NCBI GenBank assembly: GCA_002862095.1
Contig: PHSQ01000002.1
Span: 248,001-312,000 of the forward strand
DNA: 64,000 nucleotides
Direction: 5' to 3'
Source of the DNA: Methylocystis sp. KS32
GTDB taxonomy: Bacteria > Pseudomonadota > Alphaproteobacteria > Rhizobiales > Beijerinckiaceae
Shown here in pieces: positions 8,545 to 17,919 of this stretch. Each line of letters begins with the position of its first letter. Position 1 is the stretch's first letter. A model generated the notes under the pieces. It was given only the letters and a program-made list of their open reading frames with translations. It did not search any database and was not told where the DNA came from. The translations under genes and the position numbers were made by a program.

Positions 8545-8982
8545 ATGGGCCAGCATCAAGTGTCAAGTCACGAGCCTCTTCAATCCCATCGTCCCGCAAC
8601 CCAAGGCTCCAATCGCAATTTTGGACTGGTATTCGCGGCGGTGTTTCTGCTCGTCGCTGTTTGGCCATGGCTTTCGCGCGGTGAAACGTCCCACTTATGG
8701 GCGCTGTGCCCAGCCATTGTCTTTCTTTACCTCGCCGTTTATGCGCAAGGGCGGTTGACGCAGATGAATCGCCTGTGGTTCAAACTCGGCGTCGCGCTGC
8801 ATGCGATCTTGTCGCCGCTGCTGATGGCTCTGCTGTTCTACGGAGCCGTTACCCCGGTCGGCTATATAATGCGCATACTCGGTCACGATCTCCTTAGCCT
8901 GCGGCGAAGCGACCAGCCAAGCTACTGGATTCGCCACGATGCGGCGACTTCGACGAAAAGCTCGATGAAGCACCAGTTTTGA
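8545..8982 (+). CDS. SxtJ-like small membrane protein
   Basis: The 145-residue protein has a polar N terminus and then three hydrophobic segments (about residues 27-43, 50-68 and 82-107). It carries the family pattern around FKLGVALHAILSPLLMALLFYGAVTPVGYIMR. SxtJ-like proteins are regularly encoded beside DUF5989 peptides and NodU/CmcH-type carbamoyltransferases, exactly as here, but their biochemical role is not known. They may hold the transferase at the membrane (inference). The ATG at 8545 has AAGG directly against it, which is too close. A GTG at 8560 in the same frame is an alternative start. Confidence 0.75.
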   Translation: MGQHQVSSHEPLQSHRPATQGSNRNFGLVFAAVFLLVAVWPWLSRGETSHLWALCPAIVFLYLAVYAQGRLTQMNRLWFKLGVALHAILSPLLMALLFYGAVTPVGYIMRILGHDLLSLRRSDQPSYWIRHDAATSTKSSMKHQF

Positions 8983-9061
8983 TCTTTCTGGCCGCACAAA
9001 CAAGAGCCGGGCAAGATGCGCCGCAAGGTCTGCAACAAATCCAAAATGATAGAGGTGACGG

Positions 9062-9211
9062 ATGTCATTCTTGAGTGAGCTTTTGGCATATCTCGCCATG
9101 CGAAAGAAATTTTGGCTTATTCCATTGATTCTTCTTTTCGCTGCTTTCGGCGGGTTGTTGATTGTCAGTCAAGGCTCCGTCGTCGCGCCTTTTATATATA
9201 CGCTCTTCTAA
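9062..9211 (+). CDS. DUF5989 family small membrane peptide
   Basis: This is a 49-residue protein: MSFLSELLAYLAMRKKFW, then one hydrophobic helix LIPLILLFAAFGGLLIVSQ and the tail GSVVAPFIYTLF. The shape (amphipathic start, MRKKFWL, single helix, short aromatic end) matches the DUF5989 peptide that accompanies SxtJ and carbamoyltransferase genes. It lies 79 bp after sxtJ-like and 10 bp before the carbamoyltransferase start. Its start follows GAGGTGACGG, a good Shine-Dalgarno context. Confidence 0.8.
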   Translation: MSFLSELLAYLAMRKKFWLIPLILLFAAFGGLLIVSQGSVVAPFIYTLF

Positions 9212-9221
9212 AGACGCCACA

Positions 9222-11057
9222 ATGATTGTTCTCGGCATTTCCGCTTTCTACCACGATAGCGCGGCGGCGTTGCTTCGCGATGGCGAGATCGTCGCGGCCG
9301 CGCAGGAGGAGCGTTTCACCCGAAAAAAACACGATCCGCGGTTTCCAAGCGCGGCGGTTCGTTATTGCTTGCAGGAAGCTGGGATTTCGGGCGAAAGCGT
9401 CCATCGCGTCGCCTATTATGAAAAGCCCTTCGTGAAATTCGAACGGCTTCTGGAAACCTATCTCGTCTTCGCACCGAAAGGTTTCAGCTCATTTCGCAAG
9501 GCCATGCCATTGTGGATGAGCGAAAAGCTCTTCCAGCGCGATCTGCTTCGGGCCGAACTGGAAAAAATCCACCCGGCTCTAGCGGAGAAGGAGAAACTGC
9601 TTTTTTCCGAACACCATCTCTCCCACGCCGCATCCGCCTTCTACCCTTCGGCGTTTGAGCGCGCCGCCGTGTTGACCATGGACGGCGTGGGCGAATGGGT
9701 GACGACTTCACTCGCGCTCGGCGATGACAAGAATCTGAAAATTGAGAAGGAAATCCATTTCCCGCATTCTCTGGGCCTGCTTTATTCGGCGTTCACCTAT
9801 TACACGGGGTTCAAGGTTAATTCGGGCGAATACAAGGTCATGGGGCTCGCCCCCTATGGCGAGCCGAAATACGCGCCGCTTATCCTCGACAAGATCATCG
9901 ATGTGAAACCAGACGGCTCGTTTCGTCTGAATATGGATTATTTCGATTATTGCACCGGCCTAAAAATGACCGGGCGCAAATTTGACGAACTATTCGGCGG
10001 GCCTGCCCGCAAGCCCGAACAATCTCTGGAACAGAGACATATGGACCTCGCTGCGTCGGTGCAGGCAGTGGTCGAGGAAATCATCCTGCGTCTCGCGCGA
10101 TCCATAGCCAAGGAGACGGGCGAGAAAAATCTCTGCCTCGCTGGCGGCGTCGCGCTCAATTGCGTCGCCAATGGAAAACTGCTTCGCGACGGCTGTTTCG
10201 AGAACATCTTCATCCAGCCCGCCGCGGGAGACGCCGGTGGCGCGCTGGGAGCCGCTTTGGCCGCATATCACGGCCACGAGGGTCAGCCTCGCGAGATCGC
10301 GCGGTCGCGCGACGCAATGAAGGGCTCCTACCTCGGACCCGCCTATGACGACGAGGAAACGGAACGACGGCTTGCCGCCGTCGGCGCGAAATTCACGGTC
10401 GTGTCCGACGATGCGCTGATCGAGGAAACCGCGCGGGCGCTCGCCGCGCAACAAGCGGTCGGCTGGCGCCAGGGCAGGATGGAATTTGGTCCGCGCGCGC
10501 TCGGCGCAAGCTCTATTCTCGCGGATCCGCGCTCGCCACAGATGCAAAAGACTCTCAATCTGAAAGTGAAGTTTCGGGAGAGCTTCCGACCCTTCGCGCC
10601 CTCCGTGTTGCGCGAGAAGGTCGCGGAATGGTTCGAGATGGAATGCGATTCTCCCTATATGTTGCTCGTTGCCGGCGTGAAAGCGGAGCGCCGGCGCGAA
10701 ATGACCGCCGAGCAAAAGGCGATGTTCGGGATCGACAAGCTAAATGTCGCGCGATCCGAGATTCCCGCTGTGACACACGTCGACTACTCCGCGCGCGTGC
10801 AGACCGTCCATGAAGACACCAATCCCCGCTATCACCGCCTGATCAGGCGCTTCGAGGAGCTGACTGGCTGTCCGCTGTTGGTCAATACGAGTTTCAATGT
10901 GCGCGGCGAGCCAATGGCGCTAACGCCGGAAGACGCATTTCGCTGTTTCATGGGCTCCAATCTCGACTTCCTGGCGGTCGGAAACTGCGTGATGCGTAAA
11001 AGCGAACAGGATCCTGGTCTCGCCACCAGCTATGAGACCGCCTTTGAACTCGATTAG
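9222..11057 (+). CDS. NodU/CmcH-type carbamoyltransferase
   Basis: The 611-residue cytoplasmic enzyme moves a carbamoyl group from carbamoyl phosphate, via carbamoyl-adenylate, to a hydroxyl on a sugar or natural product. The N-terminal Kae1/TsaD-like fold starts MIVLGISAFYHDSAAAL and has EHHLSHAASAFYPS with metal-binding histidines, LTMDGVGEW, and AGGVALNCVANG. The C-terminal YrdC-like half carries MEFGPRALGASSILADPR and FRPFAPSVL. I choose the ATG at 9222, where homology begins, over a longer frame from 9162. Its neighbours (SxtJ-like, DUF5989, SGNH) suggest decoration of a secreted glycan or metabolite; the acceptor is unknown. Confidence 0.9.
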   Translation: MIVLGISAFYHDSAAALLRDGEIVAAAQEERFTRKKHDPRFPSAAVRYCLQEAGISGESVHRVAYYEKPFVKFERLLETYLVFAPKGFSSFRKAMPLWMSEKLFQRDLLRAELEKIHPALAEKEKLLFSEHHLSHAASAFYPSAFERAAVLTMDGVGEWVTTSLALGDDKNLKIEKEIHFPHSLGLLYSAFTYYTGFKVNSGEYKVMGLAPYGEPKYAPLILDKIIDVKPDGSFRLNMDYFDYCTGLKMTGRKFDELFGGPARKPEQSLEQRHMDLAASVQAVVEEIILRLARSIAKETGEKNLCLAGGVALNCVANGKLLRDGCFENIFIQPAAGDAGGALGAALAAYHGHEGQPREIARSRDAMKGSYLGPAYDDEETERRLAAVGAKFTVVSDDALIEETARALAAQQAVGWRQGRMEFGPRALGASSILADPRSPQMQKTLNLKVKFRESFRPFAPSVLREKVAEWFEMECDSPYMLLVAGVKAERRREMTAEQKAMFGIDKLNVARSEIPAVTHVDYSARVQTVHEDTNPRYHRLIRRFEELTGCPLLVNTSFNVRGEPMALTPEDAFRCFMGSNLDFLAVGNCVMRKSEQDPGLATSYETAFELD

Positions 11058-11421
11058 GCCGGCCTTTCCTGAGCGATCCACCGTGTTGCGCTGGATGGAA
11101 GCTGCGGCCTTGGGGATCGAGAAACGACTCTGGGACACAGGATCGAAACCGTTGACTTCTGGTTATTTGTCGTTCTCTTCAACCAGCGCTCGAAACCTTG
11201 CGGGTTTGCGAAGTGGGTCAAGGCCGCAAGCCGCAAATGAAACCATCCCGGAGTATTTCCAGTCAAGATTGAGCCGGAAATACACTGAAATCATTCGTTT
11301 TTTCGTGTTTTCTTCACGCGAACCGGCTCCCGCTTCGCTCGAAAACACTTCAAAACGTCTCATGCTGGCGAAATGGAAATCGGGTCGCCATGTGGGACTG
11401 CTCTTGTTGGCGTGAGGCACA
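11058..11421. other. Intergenic region before the SGNH gene, no supported gene
   Basis: This 364-bp gap contains no frame with recognisable protein content. The SGNH gene may be transcribed from its own promoter here. An open frame crossing 11032-11415 starts inside the carbamoyltransferase and has no family resemblance. Confidence 0.45.
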
Positions 11422-12603
11422 ATGCAAATAGCCACTCCTGTCAAAGCAATCATTGTCACGCTCATAGCAGTTGCGCTCATCTGGTTGGGCTTCATCTTCC
11501 TTCAGCCGCTGCGCTACGCCATCTTTCTGGCGTTTGGCGCGTCGTTTCTGACCTTTGCCTATTTCGTAGTTATTTTTCGCGGGCGCGCGCGCGATATTGC
11601 TCTTGTCTGCGCCACGCTGGCGCTTGGCCTGGGCGGCATCGAAATGGCGATCTCGCGGCTTGGGGGCTTCGCCACGACATATAAGGAAAAAGGCTCCTGG
11701 GGGCTAAAAGGCGACCTTGGCTGGAGTCCGCTGCGTCCCGGTGTCATTCACGAGAAAAAAGTCGCCGCTAATGGCGATGTGATTTACGACGTGACCAATA
11801 CGATCGACGAAAATCTCAATCGCAAGGTCGTTTCCGCGACCAACGGTCCGACCGTCGCCTTCTTCGGAGATTCCTTCACCTTCGGCGCCGGCGTGAACGA
11901 CGCCGACACCTTGCCGCAAATTTTCGCCGATCTCACCGGCCGCAAATTTCGTGTCCTCAATCTCGCGGTGACAGCTTACGGCCCACAGCAATTCCTCCGC
12001 GCGCTCGAGACCGACGCCCATGACTCGCTGCTCAAGCAAGACCCGCGCCTGTTCATTATGCTCACGTCTCCCTGGCATGCAGCCAGAACGTCCTGCAAAG
12101 ATGGAAATTCCTGGTACGCGCCGAGCTACGTCTTGGTCAATGGAGAGCCTGTCTATCGCGGATCCTGCGCCGATCAGGTTGCCGGATTCTCGGGAGCGCT
12201 ACGCTCGCTCCTTCGCTCCACCGAAATGTTCCAATATTTCTTCGGTGCGCGCATGTCCGCCGTGGATGCGGCCGATATCGACCTCTATGCCGCGATCCTC
12301 GTAAAGGCGGGGAAGCTCGCGCGTGAAAAATACAATGTCCCGATCTTGATCCTCTATCTGCCAGATGATCTGGCTGGACCGCGTTATCATCTCGATCCCG
12401 GTTACAGCAACGCGGACGTCATGCGCAAACTGCAGGACGGGGGACTGACTGTCTCGGAGATAAACTTCGACGTGGCCCATTATCCGGCAAGCCGCCTGGT
12501 CATCGTCGGAGACGGCCATCCTACAGGCTTTACCAATCGACTTTGGGGACAACATCTGGAGGAGATCGTGATGAAGCAATTTAACGCAAGCGAATGGCGT
12601 TAA
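11422..12603 (+). CDS. Membrane-anchored SGNH/GDSL hydrolase-like protein of the carbamoyltransferase cassette
   Basis: The 393-residue protein has three N-terminal hydrophobic helices (about residues 7-25, 30-50 and 58-75), then a soluble domain. Block I of the SGNH fold is VAFFGDSFTFGAGV near residue 150, with the nucleophile Ser, and the catalytic Asp-His pair appears late as GDGHPTGFTN. Such proteins act as esterases or acyl/carbamoyl-modifying enzymes on extracytoplasmic glycans. Here the substrate is probably the product modified by the upstream carbamoyltransferase (inference from neighbourhood). The start has GAGG six bases upstream. Confidence 0.8.
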   Translation: MQIATPVKAIIVTLIAVALIWLGFIFLQPLRYAIFLAFGASFLTFAYFVVIFRGRARDIALVCATLALGLGGIEMAISRLGGFATTYKEKGSWGLKGDLGWSPLRPGVIHEKKVAANGDVIYDVTNTIDENLNRKVVSATNGPTVAFFGDSFTFGAGVNDADTLPQIFADLTGRKFRVLNLAVTAYGPQQFLRALETDAHDSLLKQDPRLFIMLTSPWHAARTSCKDGNSWYAPSYVLVNGEPVYRGSCADQVAGFSGALRSLLRSTEMFQYFFGARMSAVDAADIDLYAAILVKAGKLAREKYNVPILILYLPDDLAGPRYHLDPGYSNADVMRKLQDGGLTVSEINFDVAHYPASRLVIVGDGHPTGFTNRLWGQHLEEIVMKQFNASEWR

Positions 12604-12863
12604 CCCGTCTTATTCGCGAAGAGCCGGATTGTGGGCTGGCGATCGCAGCATATGGCATTGATATAGCGTAGGATTTTGTTGCTTACACCGATCCGCCGCG
12701 CCGTCAACGGCAGCTCCGCCCGCCATGACAGACGATAGCCTCCGGCAAACCCGGGCCGGTTCAAACCCTATTTTGGCGACAAGGCCTGACATGCTAGCGT
12801 CGACAATAAAGCCTAGCTTCGACAATAAAGCTGGTGGTCGGCGCCCCGCTGACGGAGTGCTCC
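12604..12863 (+). pseudogene. IS1380-family transposase remnant (left end), copy 1
   Basis: From 12604 the DNA resembles 42301-42562: CGTCTTATTC near the start, then GCGTAGGATT, then a transposase-like start at 12725 reading MTDDSL. Later residues GGRRPADGVLL resemble the IS1380 N-terminal FDGGRLTSDGGVMLL. The frame is disrupted and the remnant is cut off by family 1 repeat copy B at 12864. Only the first ~50 transposase residues are traceable. Confidence 0.55.
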
Positions 12864-13024
12864 TAGTTCTGCTGCGTCATGAACGAATTTATCGGCGGTC
12901 TCGTCATTGGGAGCCGAAGGCGTGGCGATCCAGCGGGGCTGGCGTTGCTTAAGGATTGCTTCGCTGCGCTCGCAATGACGGGCGCTGGCCCGGCCCCAGG
13001 CCGCTTCGTGACGCAGAAGAACTA
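12864..13024. repeat. Family 1 miniature repeat, copy B (complete)
   Basis: This 161-bp copy has left end TAGTTCTGCTGCGTCATGAA and right end TTCGTGACGCAGAAGAACTA, nearly perfect terminal inverted repeats with TA at both tips. The core contains the inverted GTCATTG.GAGC/GCTCGCAATGAC pair. It is inserted in IS1380 debris and directly abuts a family 2 copy. Confidence 0.85.
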
Positions 13025-13138
13025 GAGCAAAATCCGAAAAAGTTGATAGACTTTTTCGATTAGATTTCGCTCTATCTTTTGAATCAGGAGCGATTTCTTA
13101 TCGACCAGACGGTTCCGTCTGGTCGATAAGCGCTCTAG
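13022..13138 (-). repeat. Family 2 structured repeat, copy 1 (CTAG-bounded)
   Basis: This 117-bp copy runs from CTAG at 13022 to CTAG at 13135-13138. In minus orientation it has a GACCAGACG.../CGTCTGGTC hairpin and a CGAAAAAGT/ACTTTTTCG hairpin. Its first CTAG overlaps the last bases of family 1 copy B. Confidence 0.85.
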
Positions 13139-13415
13139 CAAGCCAGGATACCGACGAGAGTGAGCTGCTTCAGGATGTGCTCGTCAACCGCGCGCTGGCG
13201 CGCAACCCAACCCCGCCGGGGAGGATCGGCCAGACAACGCATAGCCGCTGAAGCGGCAGAGCCTTGCGATTTGGAATGCGCGACAAAAGCTTAATCTGGG
13301 GCGATTTCCGATTGCTCGAAGGCTTCCCTTCGAACGGATAGGCGCAGGGCCGCGCTGCGAGAGCATAAGCATGGATTTCCTTCACGGCGGATATACCCAA
13401 AGAGACGAGCATAGA

Positions 13416-14639
13416 ATGAGCCCTCTTGCATCCTGGACGCGCAAACTGCTCGTCCCCGCGGCGATCGCCGCAAGCCTCTTCGCGGGCTCATGGTTTCCGC
13501 AGATATCCGCGCCTTTGAGGTCGTTGTTCTCCTCCCGAGCCGTGGCGCCGGCGGGGCAGAATTCAGAAAAGCCGGTCGAGGGGCTCATCAAGCTGTCGCC
13601 CGAGCAGATCAGCGCCGCCGGCGTTGAAACGGCCCCTGTCGCAGGCGGCGCGTTAACCAAGCGAATGACCGTTCCGGCGCTGGTTTCGTCCGACCCCGAT
13701 CGCGTCGGCCGGGTCGCGGCGAAGATCGCGGGAACCGTGGCCGAACTGCGCAAGAAGCTCGGCGACATGGTGCAGAAAGACGAAGTCGTCGCCATTCTCG
13801 ACAGCCGCGAAGTCGCCGACGCCAAGAGCGAATATCTCGCCGCGCTCATGAACTACAATCTGCAAAACGAGCTGTTCCAACGCGAAAAAGGCCTGTTCGA
13901 GAAAAAAATCACCGCCGAACAGCTGTTCTTGCGGGCCAAGACGACCTTCTCGGAGGCCAAGCTGCGGGTCGACGTCGCCCGCCAGAAACTCGCGGCGCTG
14001 GACCTCAGCGAGGATGAGATCGCCACATTGCCAAAGCAACCGGTCGCCCAACTGCGCCGCAAGGAAATTCGCGCGCCTATGGCGGGCAGAGTCGTCGATC
14101 GTCGGGTCAGTCTGGGCCAGCCGGTCGGCGGAGAAGGCCAGGAAAAGGAGCTGTTCAGGCTCGCCGATTTGAGCGTCGTCGAGGCCGAGCTTTCGGTCGG
14201 CCAGGCCGATCTTGTGAACATCAATGAAAATCAATCTGTTCGCATAGTGACCGCAGACGGAGCCGGCCGCAACGGGCTGGTGACCTACTCGCCTCGGATG
14301 CTGGATCAGGGCACGCAATCGGGTTCGGTCCTGGCGAGTTTCGATAACGCCGACGGCGCCTTGCGCCCAGGGGCGATGCTCACCGCCAAAATCGATCTGG
14401 CCAAGGCTCACGTGCGCATGGCGGTTCCACGGGCCGCGATCCAGACGATCGACGGCGAACCCTCGGTCTTCGTTCGTGTCCAGGACGGTTTCGTCAGGCG
14501 AAAAGTCGACGTCGGCGCCTCCGACGAAGAGGTGACGGAGATCATTTCGGGAATCGAGCCGGGAGAGACGATCGCGGTCGGGGGGACCTTCGCCTTGAAG
14601 GCCGAACTGGGAAAAAGCTCGCTGGACACGGGCGATTGA
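13416..14639 (+). CDS. HlyD/CzcB-type periplasmic adaptor of an RND metal efflux pump
   Basis: This is the membrane-fusion subunit that links an inner-membrane RND pump to an outer-membrane channel. After an N-terminal signal anchor (LLVPAAIAASLFAGSWF) come a barrel-sandwich part (AKIAGTVAELRKKLGDMVQKDEVVAILDSREVADAKSEY in pieces), a coiled-coil hairpin around residues 130-200 and a second half of the lipoyl domain (IRAPMAGRVVDRRVSLGQPV). Beta-barrel and membrane-proximal domains follow. An ATG at 13371 would add 15 polar residues ahead of the signal anchor, so I prefer 13416. It is the first gene of the operon with czcA-like and tolC-like genes. No Cys/His-rich metal site is obvious. Confidence 0.88.
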   Translation: MSPLASWTRKLLVPAAIAASLFAGSWFPQISAPLRSLFSSRAVAPAGQNSEKPVEGLIKLSPEQISAAGVETAPVAGGALTKRMTVPALVSSDPDRVGRVAAKIAGTVAELRKKLGDMVQKDEVVAILDSREVADAKSEYLAALMNYNLQNELFQREKGLFEKKITAEQLFLRAKTTFSEAKLRVDVARQKLAALDLSEDEIATLPKQPVAQLRRKEIRAPMAGRVVDRRVSLGQPVGGEGQEKELFRLADLSVVEAELSVGQADLVNINENQSVRIVTADGAGRNGLVTYSPRMLDQGTQSGSVLASFDNADGALRPGAMLTAKIDLAKAHVRMAVPRAAIQTIDGEPSVFVRVQDGFVRRKVDVGASDEEVTEIISGIEPGETIAVGGTFALKAELGKSSLDTGD

Positions 14640-14694
14640 GCCGAATGTGGCGTTGGCGAGGGCTTCGGAGCGACCGAATGGATGGTGTGCTTAA

Positions 14695-17600
14695 ATGATC
14701 AGGGAGATAATCGCCTTTTCGGTCCACCGCCCCTGGTTCGTGCTGGTCGCGGTCTTCGTCGCTTGCGGTTTTGGCGCGTGGTCGCTCACCCGCCTCCCGA
14801 TCGACGCCGTGCCGGACATTACCAACAATCAGGTCCAGATCAACGCATCGGCCCCTTCTCTCTCGCCGATCGAGATGGAGAAGCAGGTCACCTTTACGAT
14901 CGAGAACGCTCTCGCCGGCATTCCGGGGCTCGAATACACCCGCTCCCTGTCCCGGAACGCCTTCGCCCAGATCACGGCTGTTTTCTCCGACAAGGTGGAC
15001 ATCTACTTCGCCCGCCAGCAGGTGACGGAGCGGCTCGCGCAGGCCAAGGCGGATTTTCCGGCCGGCGTCGATGTCCGCATGGGCCCCGTGGCCACAGGTC
15101 TGAGCGAAATCTATATGTGGAGCGTGACCTTCAACGAGCCCAAGGCGGGACGCGACGGCGAGCCCGGCTGGCAGAGGGACGGCTCCTATCTTACGCCCGA
15201 AGGGCAGGTCCTGCGCAGCGACCTCGAGAAGTCCGCCTATCTTCGCACCGTGCAGGACTGGATCATCCGGCCGCAATTGCGCGTCGTTCCCGGGATCGCG
15301 GGCGTCGATTCGCTGGGAGGCTACGTCAAGACCTACGGCGTCCATCCCGACCCAGCGAAACTCTATGCGCTCGGCCTTTCCTTTGCGAACGTCGCCTCGA
15401 TCCTGGAGCGCAATAATTTGAGCCGCGGCGCCGGCTATATCGAAAGCAATGGGGAAGGCTATGTGGTTCGCAGCCGCGGCCGCCTCGAGGATTTTTCCGA
15501 CATAATGTCGGTTCCGGTCGCCAGCCGCGGCGGAGTGCCGGTGCGGATCAAGGACATCGCCCAGGTCAGCGTCGGCCGTGAACTGCGCACCGGCAGCGCG
15601 AGCATGGACGGCAAGGAAGTCGTGATCGGCACCGCGCTGATGCTGATCGGCGACAATAGCCGCATCGTCTCCAAGGCGATCGACGCGAGGCTGAAGGAGA
15701 TCGGCAAATCATTGCCGCCCGGCATAGAAGCGCGGGCGATATTGAACCGCACATTGCTGGTCGACGCCACGATCAAGACGGTGACGAAAAACCTCGCCGA
15801 GGGCGCGGCCCTCGTCATCGTGGTTCTGTTCGCCATGCTGGGCAATTTCCGCGCGGCGCTGATTACAGCGCTGGTCATTCCCGTCACTATGCTCCTGCTG
15901 ATTTCCGTAATGGTCCAGGGCCATATCAGCGCCAATCTGATGAGTCTCGGCGCTCTGGATTTCGGGCTTATCGCCGACGGCGCGGTCATCATCGCGGAGA
16001 ACAGCCTGCGCCGGCTCGCCGAGCGTCGCCATGCGCTCGGAGAGAATCTGTCCATCGGCGAGAGGCTGAGCACCATCATTGGATCGGCCGAGGAGATGAT
16101 AAACCCCACCGTCTACGGGCAAGCCATCATCATTCTGGTCTACATGCCGCTGCTGACCTTCACCGGCGTGGAAGGCAAGATGTTCCAGCCCATGGCTTTG
16201 ACCGTCATCATCGCCCTGGCCTGCGCCTTCGTCCTTTCCTTGAGCTTCGTTCCGGCGATGACCTCGGTTCTGATTTCCGGCCAGGTCAAGGAAAGCGAGA
16301 ATTTTTTCATGGCGGCGCTGAAGCGCGGCTATCGTCCTTTGCTCGAGCGCGCCATCGCCGCTCCCATTCTGACCATCGGCGCCGCGACGGCGGTATTCCT
16401 CGCGTCCCTGTTGCTGTTCGGCAGCCTCGGCCAGGAGTTCATCCCTACCCTGGACGAGAAGAACCTCGCCATGCAGGCCTACCGCATCCCCAGCACGTCG
16501 CTCACGCAGTCGCAGGCGATGCAGTTGCAGATCGAGAAGGCGATTCTTCAGGCGCCGGAGGTCTCCTATGTCTTCTCCAAGACCGGCACCGCCGAGGCGG
16601 CGACCGACCCCATGCCGCCGAATTTGACCGACACCTACATCATGCTGAAGCCGGAGGCGGAATGGCCGGATCCTCATCTTCCCAAGCAGGAGCTCATTCG
16701 CCGCATTCAGGCCAAAGTGGATGCGCTGCCCGGCAACGCCTATGAATTCTCGCAGCCGATCCAGAACCGCTTCAACGAGCTGCTCGCCGGCGTGCGCGGC
16801 GATATAGCGATCAAGACCTTCGGCGAGGATTTTGACGTCATGCTCAAGAGCGCCAACCAGATTGCATCCATATTGCGGGGCATCCAGGGCGCAAAGGACG
16901 TCAAGGTCGAGCAGATCGGCGGACTTCCCTTCCTCGAGATCAATGTCGATAAGAAGGAGCTGGCGCGGCTGGGACTAGGCTTCTCCGAGGTTCAGGACGT
17001 GATCGGAACCGCCATCGGCGGCCAGCAGGCCGGGGTCGTGTTCGAGGGCGACCGTCGCTTTCCGATAATGGTGCGTCTGGCGGATGAAATCAGGGAAGAT
17101 CCCCGCCGTCTGGGGAATATCCCTTTATCGCTTCCGCCTGATGAAAAAGGCCAGTCGGGCACGATCCTGCTCAAGCAGGTGGCGAATTTCTCTTTTGTCG
17201 AGGGGCAGAACCAGATTTCGCGAGAGAACGGCAAACGGCGCGTCGTGGTCACGGCCAATGTGCGCGGTCGCGACATCGCGTCGGTCGTCGACGAGGCGCG
17301 GAAGAAAATCGACGCCAAGGTGCGCGTGCCCCCGGGCTATTGGCTGACCTGGGGAGGTCAGTTCCAAAATCTGGTCGAGGCGCGCGAGCGTTTGACGTTG
17401 GTGGTGCCGATCTGCTTTTTCATGATTTTTCTCTTGCTATTCTCTGCGCTCGGCGGCTTCACCGACGCCCTGCTCGTGTTCAGCGCCGTGCCTTTGGCGT
17501 TGTCGGGCGGCGTGGCCGCCCTGTGGCTGCGCGGCATGCCCTTGTCCGTGTCCGCGGCGGTAGGCTTCATCGCCCTTTCGGGCGTCGCGGTGCTCAATGG

Positions 17601-17919
17601 CCTCGTCATGCGCACGTACATACGGCAATTGATGGACGCAGGACGGCCGGCGCGAGACGCGATCGTCGAAGGCGCCATGACCCGCCTGCGACCGGTGGTC
17701 ATGACCGCTCTCGTTGCTTCGCTCGGCTTTGTTCCGATGGCGATCGCCACCGGAACCGGCGCAGAGGTGCAGAAGCCGATCGCGACAGTTGTCATCGGCG
17801 GCCTGATCAGCGCCACGCTCCTGACCCTGATCGTGCTCCCGGCTCTCTACACCCTCTTTGAAGGAGCGAAGCAAAATCGTAAAACGGAACCCGTCGACCT
17901 CGGGGGGGCGAGTTGTTGA
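14695..17919 (+). CDS. CzcA-type heavy-metal RND efflux pump
   Basis: The 1074-residue inner-membrane proton antiporter has the RND plan: a first helix, a large periplasmic loop, helices 2-6, a second loop and helices 8-12. The start MIREIIAFSVHRPWFVL and LPIDAVPDITNNQVQIN are typical of the heavy-metal (HME) branch. The helix-4 motif DFGLIADGAVIIAEN keeps the D...D...E set of CzcA/CnrA-type pumps, unlike the Cu/Ag subgroup, so Co/Zn/Cd or Ni export is more likely than copper (inference). The gene overlaps tolC-like by 7 bp. No metal-responsive regulator gene lies beside the operon. Confidence 0.92.
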   Translation: MIREIIAFSVHRPWFVLVAVFVACGFGAWSLTRLPIDAVPDITNNQVQINASAPSLSPIEMEKQVTFTIENALAGIPGLEYTRSLSRNAFAQITAVFSDKVDIYFARQQVTERLAQAKADFPAGVDVRMGPVATGLSEIYMWSVTFNEPKAGRDGEPGWQRDGSYLTPEGQVLRSDLEKSAYLRTVQDWIIRPQLRVVPGIAGVDSLGGYVKTYGVHPDPAKLYALGLSFANVASILERNNLSRGAGYIESNGEGYVVRSRGRLEDFSDIMSVPVASRGGVPVRIKDIAQVSVGRELRTGSASMDGKEVVIGTALMLIGDNSRIVSKAIDARLKEIGKSLPPGIEARAILNRTLLVDATIKTVTKNLAEGAALVIVVLFAMLGNFRAALITALVIPVTMLLLISVMVQGHISANLMSLGALDFGLIADGAVIIAENSLRRLAERRHALGENLSIGERLSTIIGSAEEMINPTVYGQAIIILVYMPLLTFTGVEGKMFQPMALTVIIALACAFVLSLSFVPAMTSVLISGQVKESENFFMAALKRGYRPLLERAIAAPILTIGAATAVFLASLLLFGSLGQEFIPTLDEKNLAMQAYRIPSTSLTQSQAMQLQIEKAILQAPEVSYVFSKTGTAEAATDPMPPNLTDTYIMLKPEAEWPDPHLPKQELIRRIQAKVDALPGNAYEFSQPIQNRFNELLAGVRGDIAIKTFGEDFDVMLKSANQIASILRGIQGAKDVKVEQIGGLPFLEINVDKKELARLGLGFSEVQDVIGTAIGGQQAGVVFEGDRRFPIMVRLADEIREDPRRLGNIPLSLPPDEKGQSGTILLKQVANFSFVEGQNQISRENGKRRVVVTANVRGRDIASVVDEARKKIDAKVRVPPGYWLTWGGQFQNLVEARERLTLVVPICFFMIFLLLFSALGGFTDALLVFSAVPLALSGGVAALWLRGMPLSVSAAVGFIALSGVAVLNGLVMRTYIRQLMDAGRPARDAIVEGAMTRLRPVVMTALVASLGFVPMAIATGTGAEVQKPIATVVIGGLISATLLTLIVLPALYTLFEGAKQNRKTEPVDLGGASC

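Noticed and set aside
11032..11415. 127-residue open frame between carbamoyltransferase and SGNH genes
   Set aside because: It starts inside the carbamoyltransferase, has no family resemblance and no ribosome binding site.
15709..16677. Long antisense frames in the RND pump gene (and similar ones at 9990-10715, 39256-40434, 52043-53410, 61306-62340)
   Set aside because: They lie opposite strongly supported genes and consist of Arg/Gly/Asp/His-rich sequence typical of antisense frames in GC-rich DNA.
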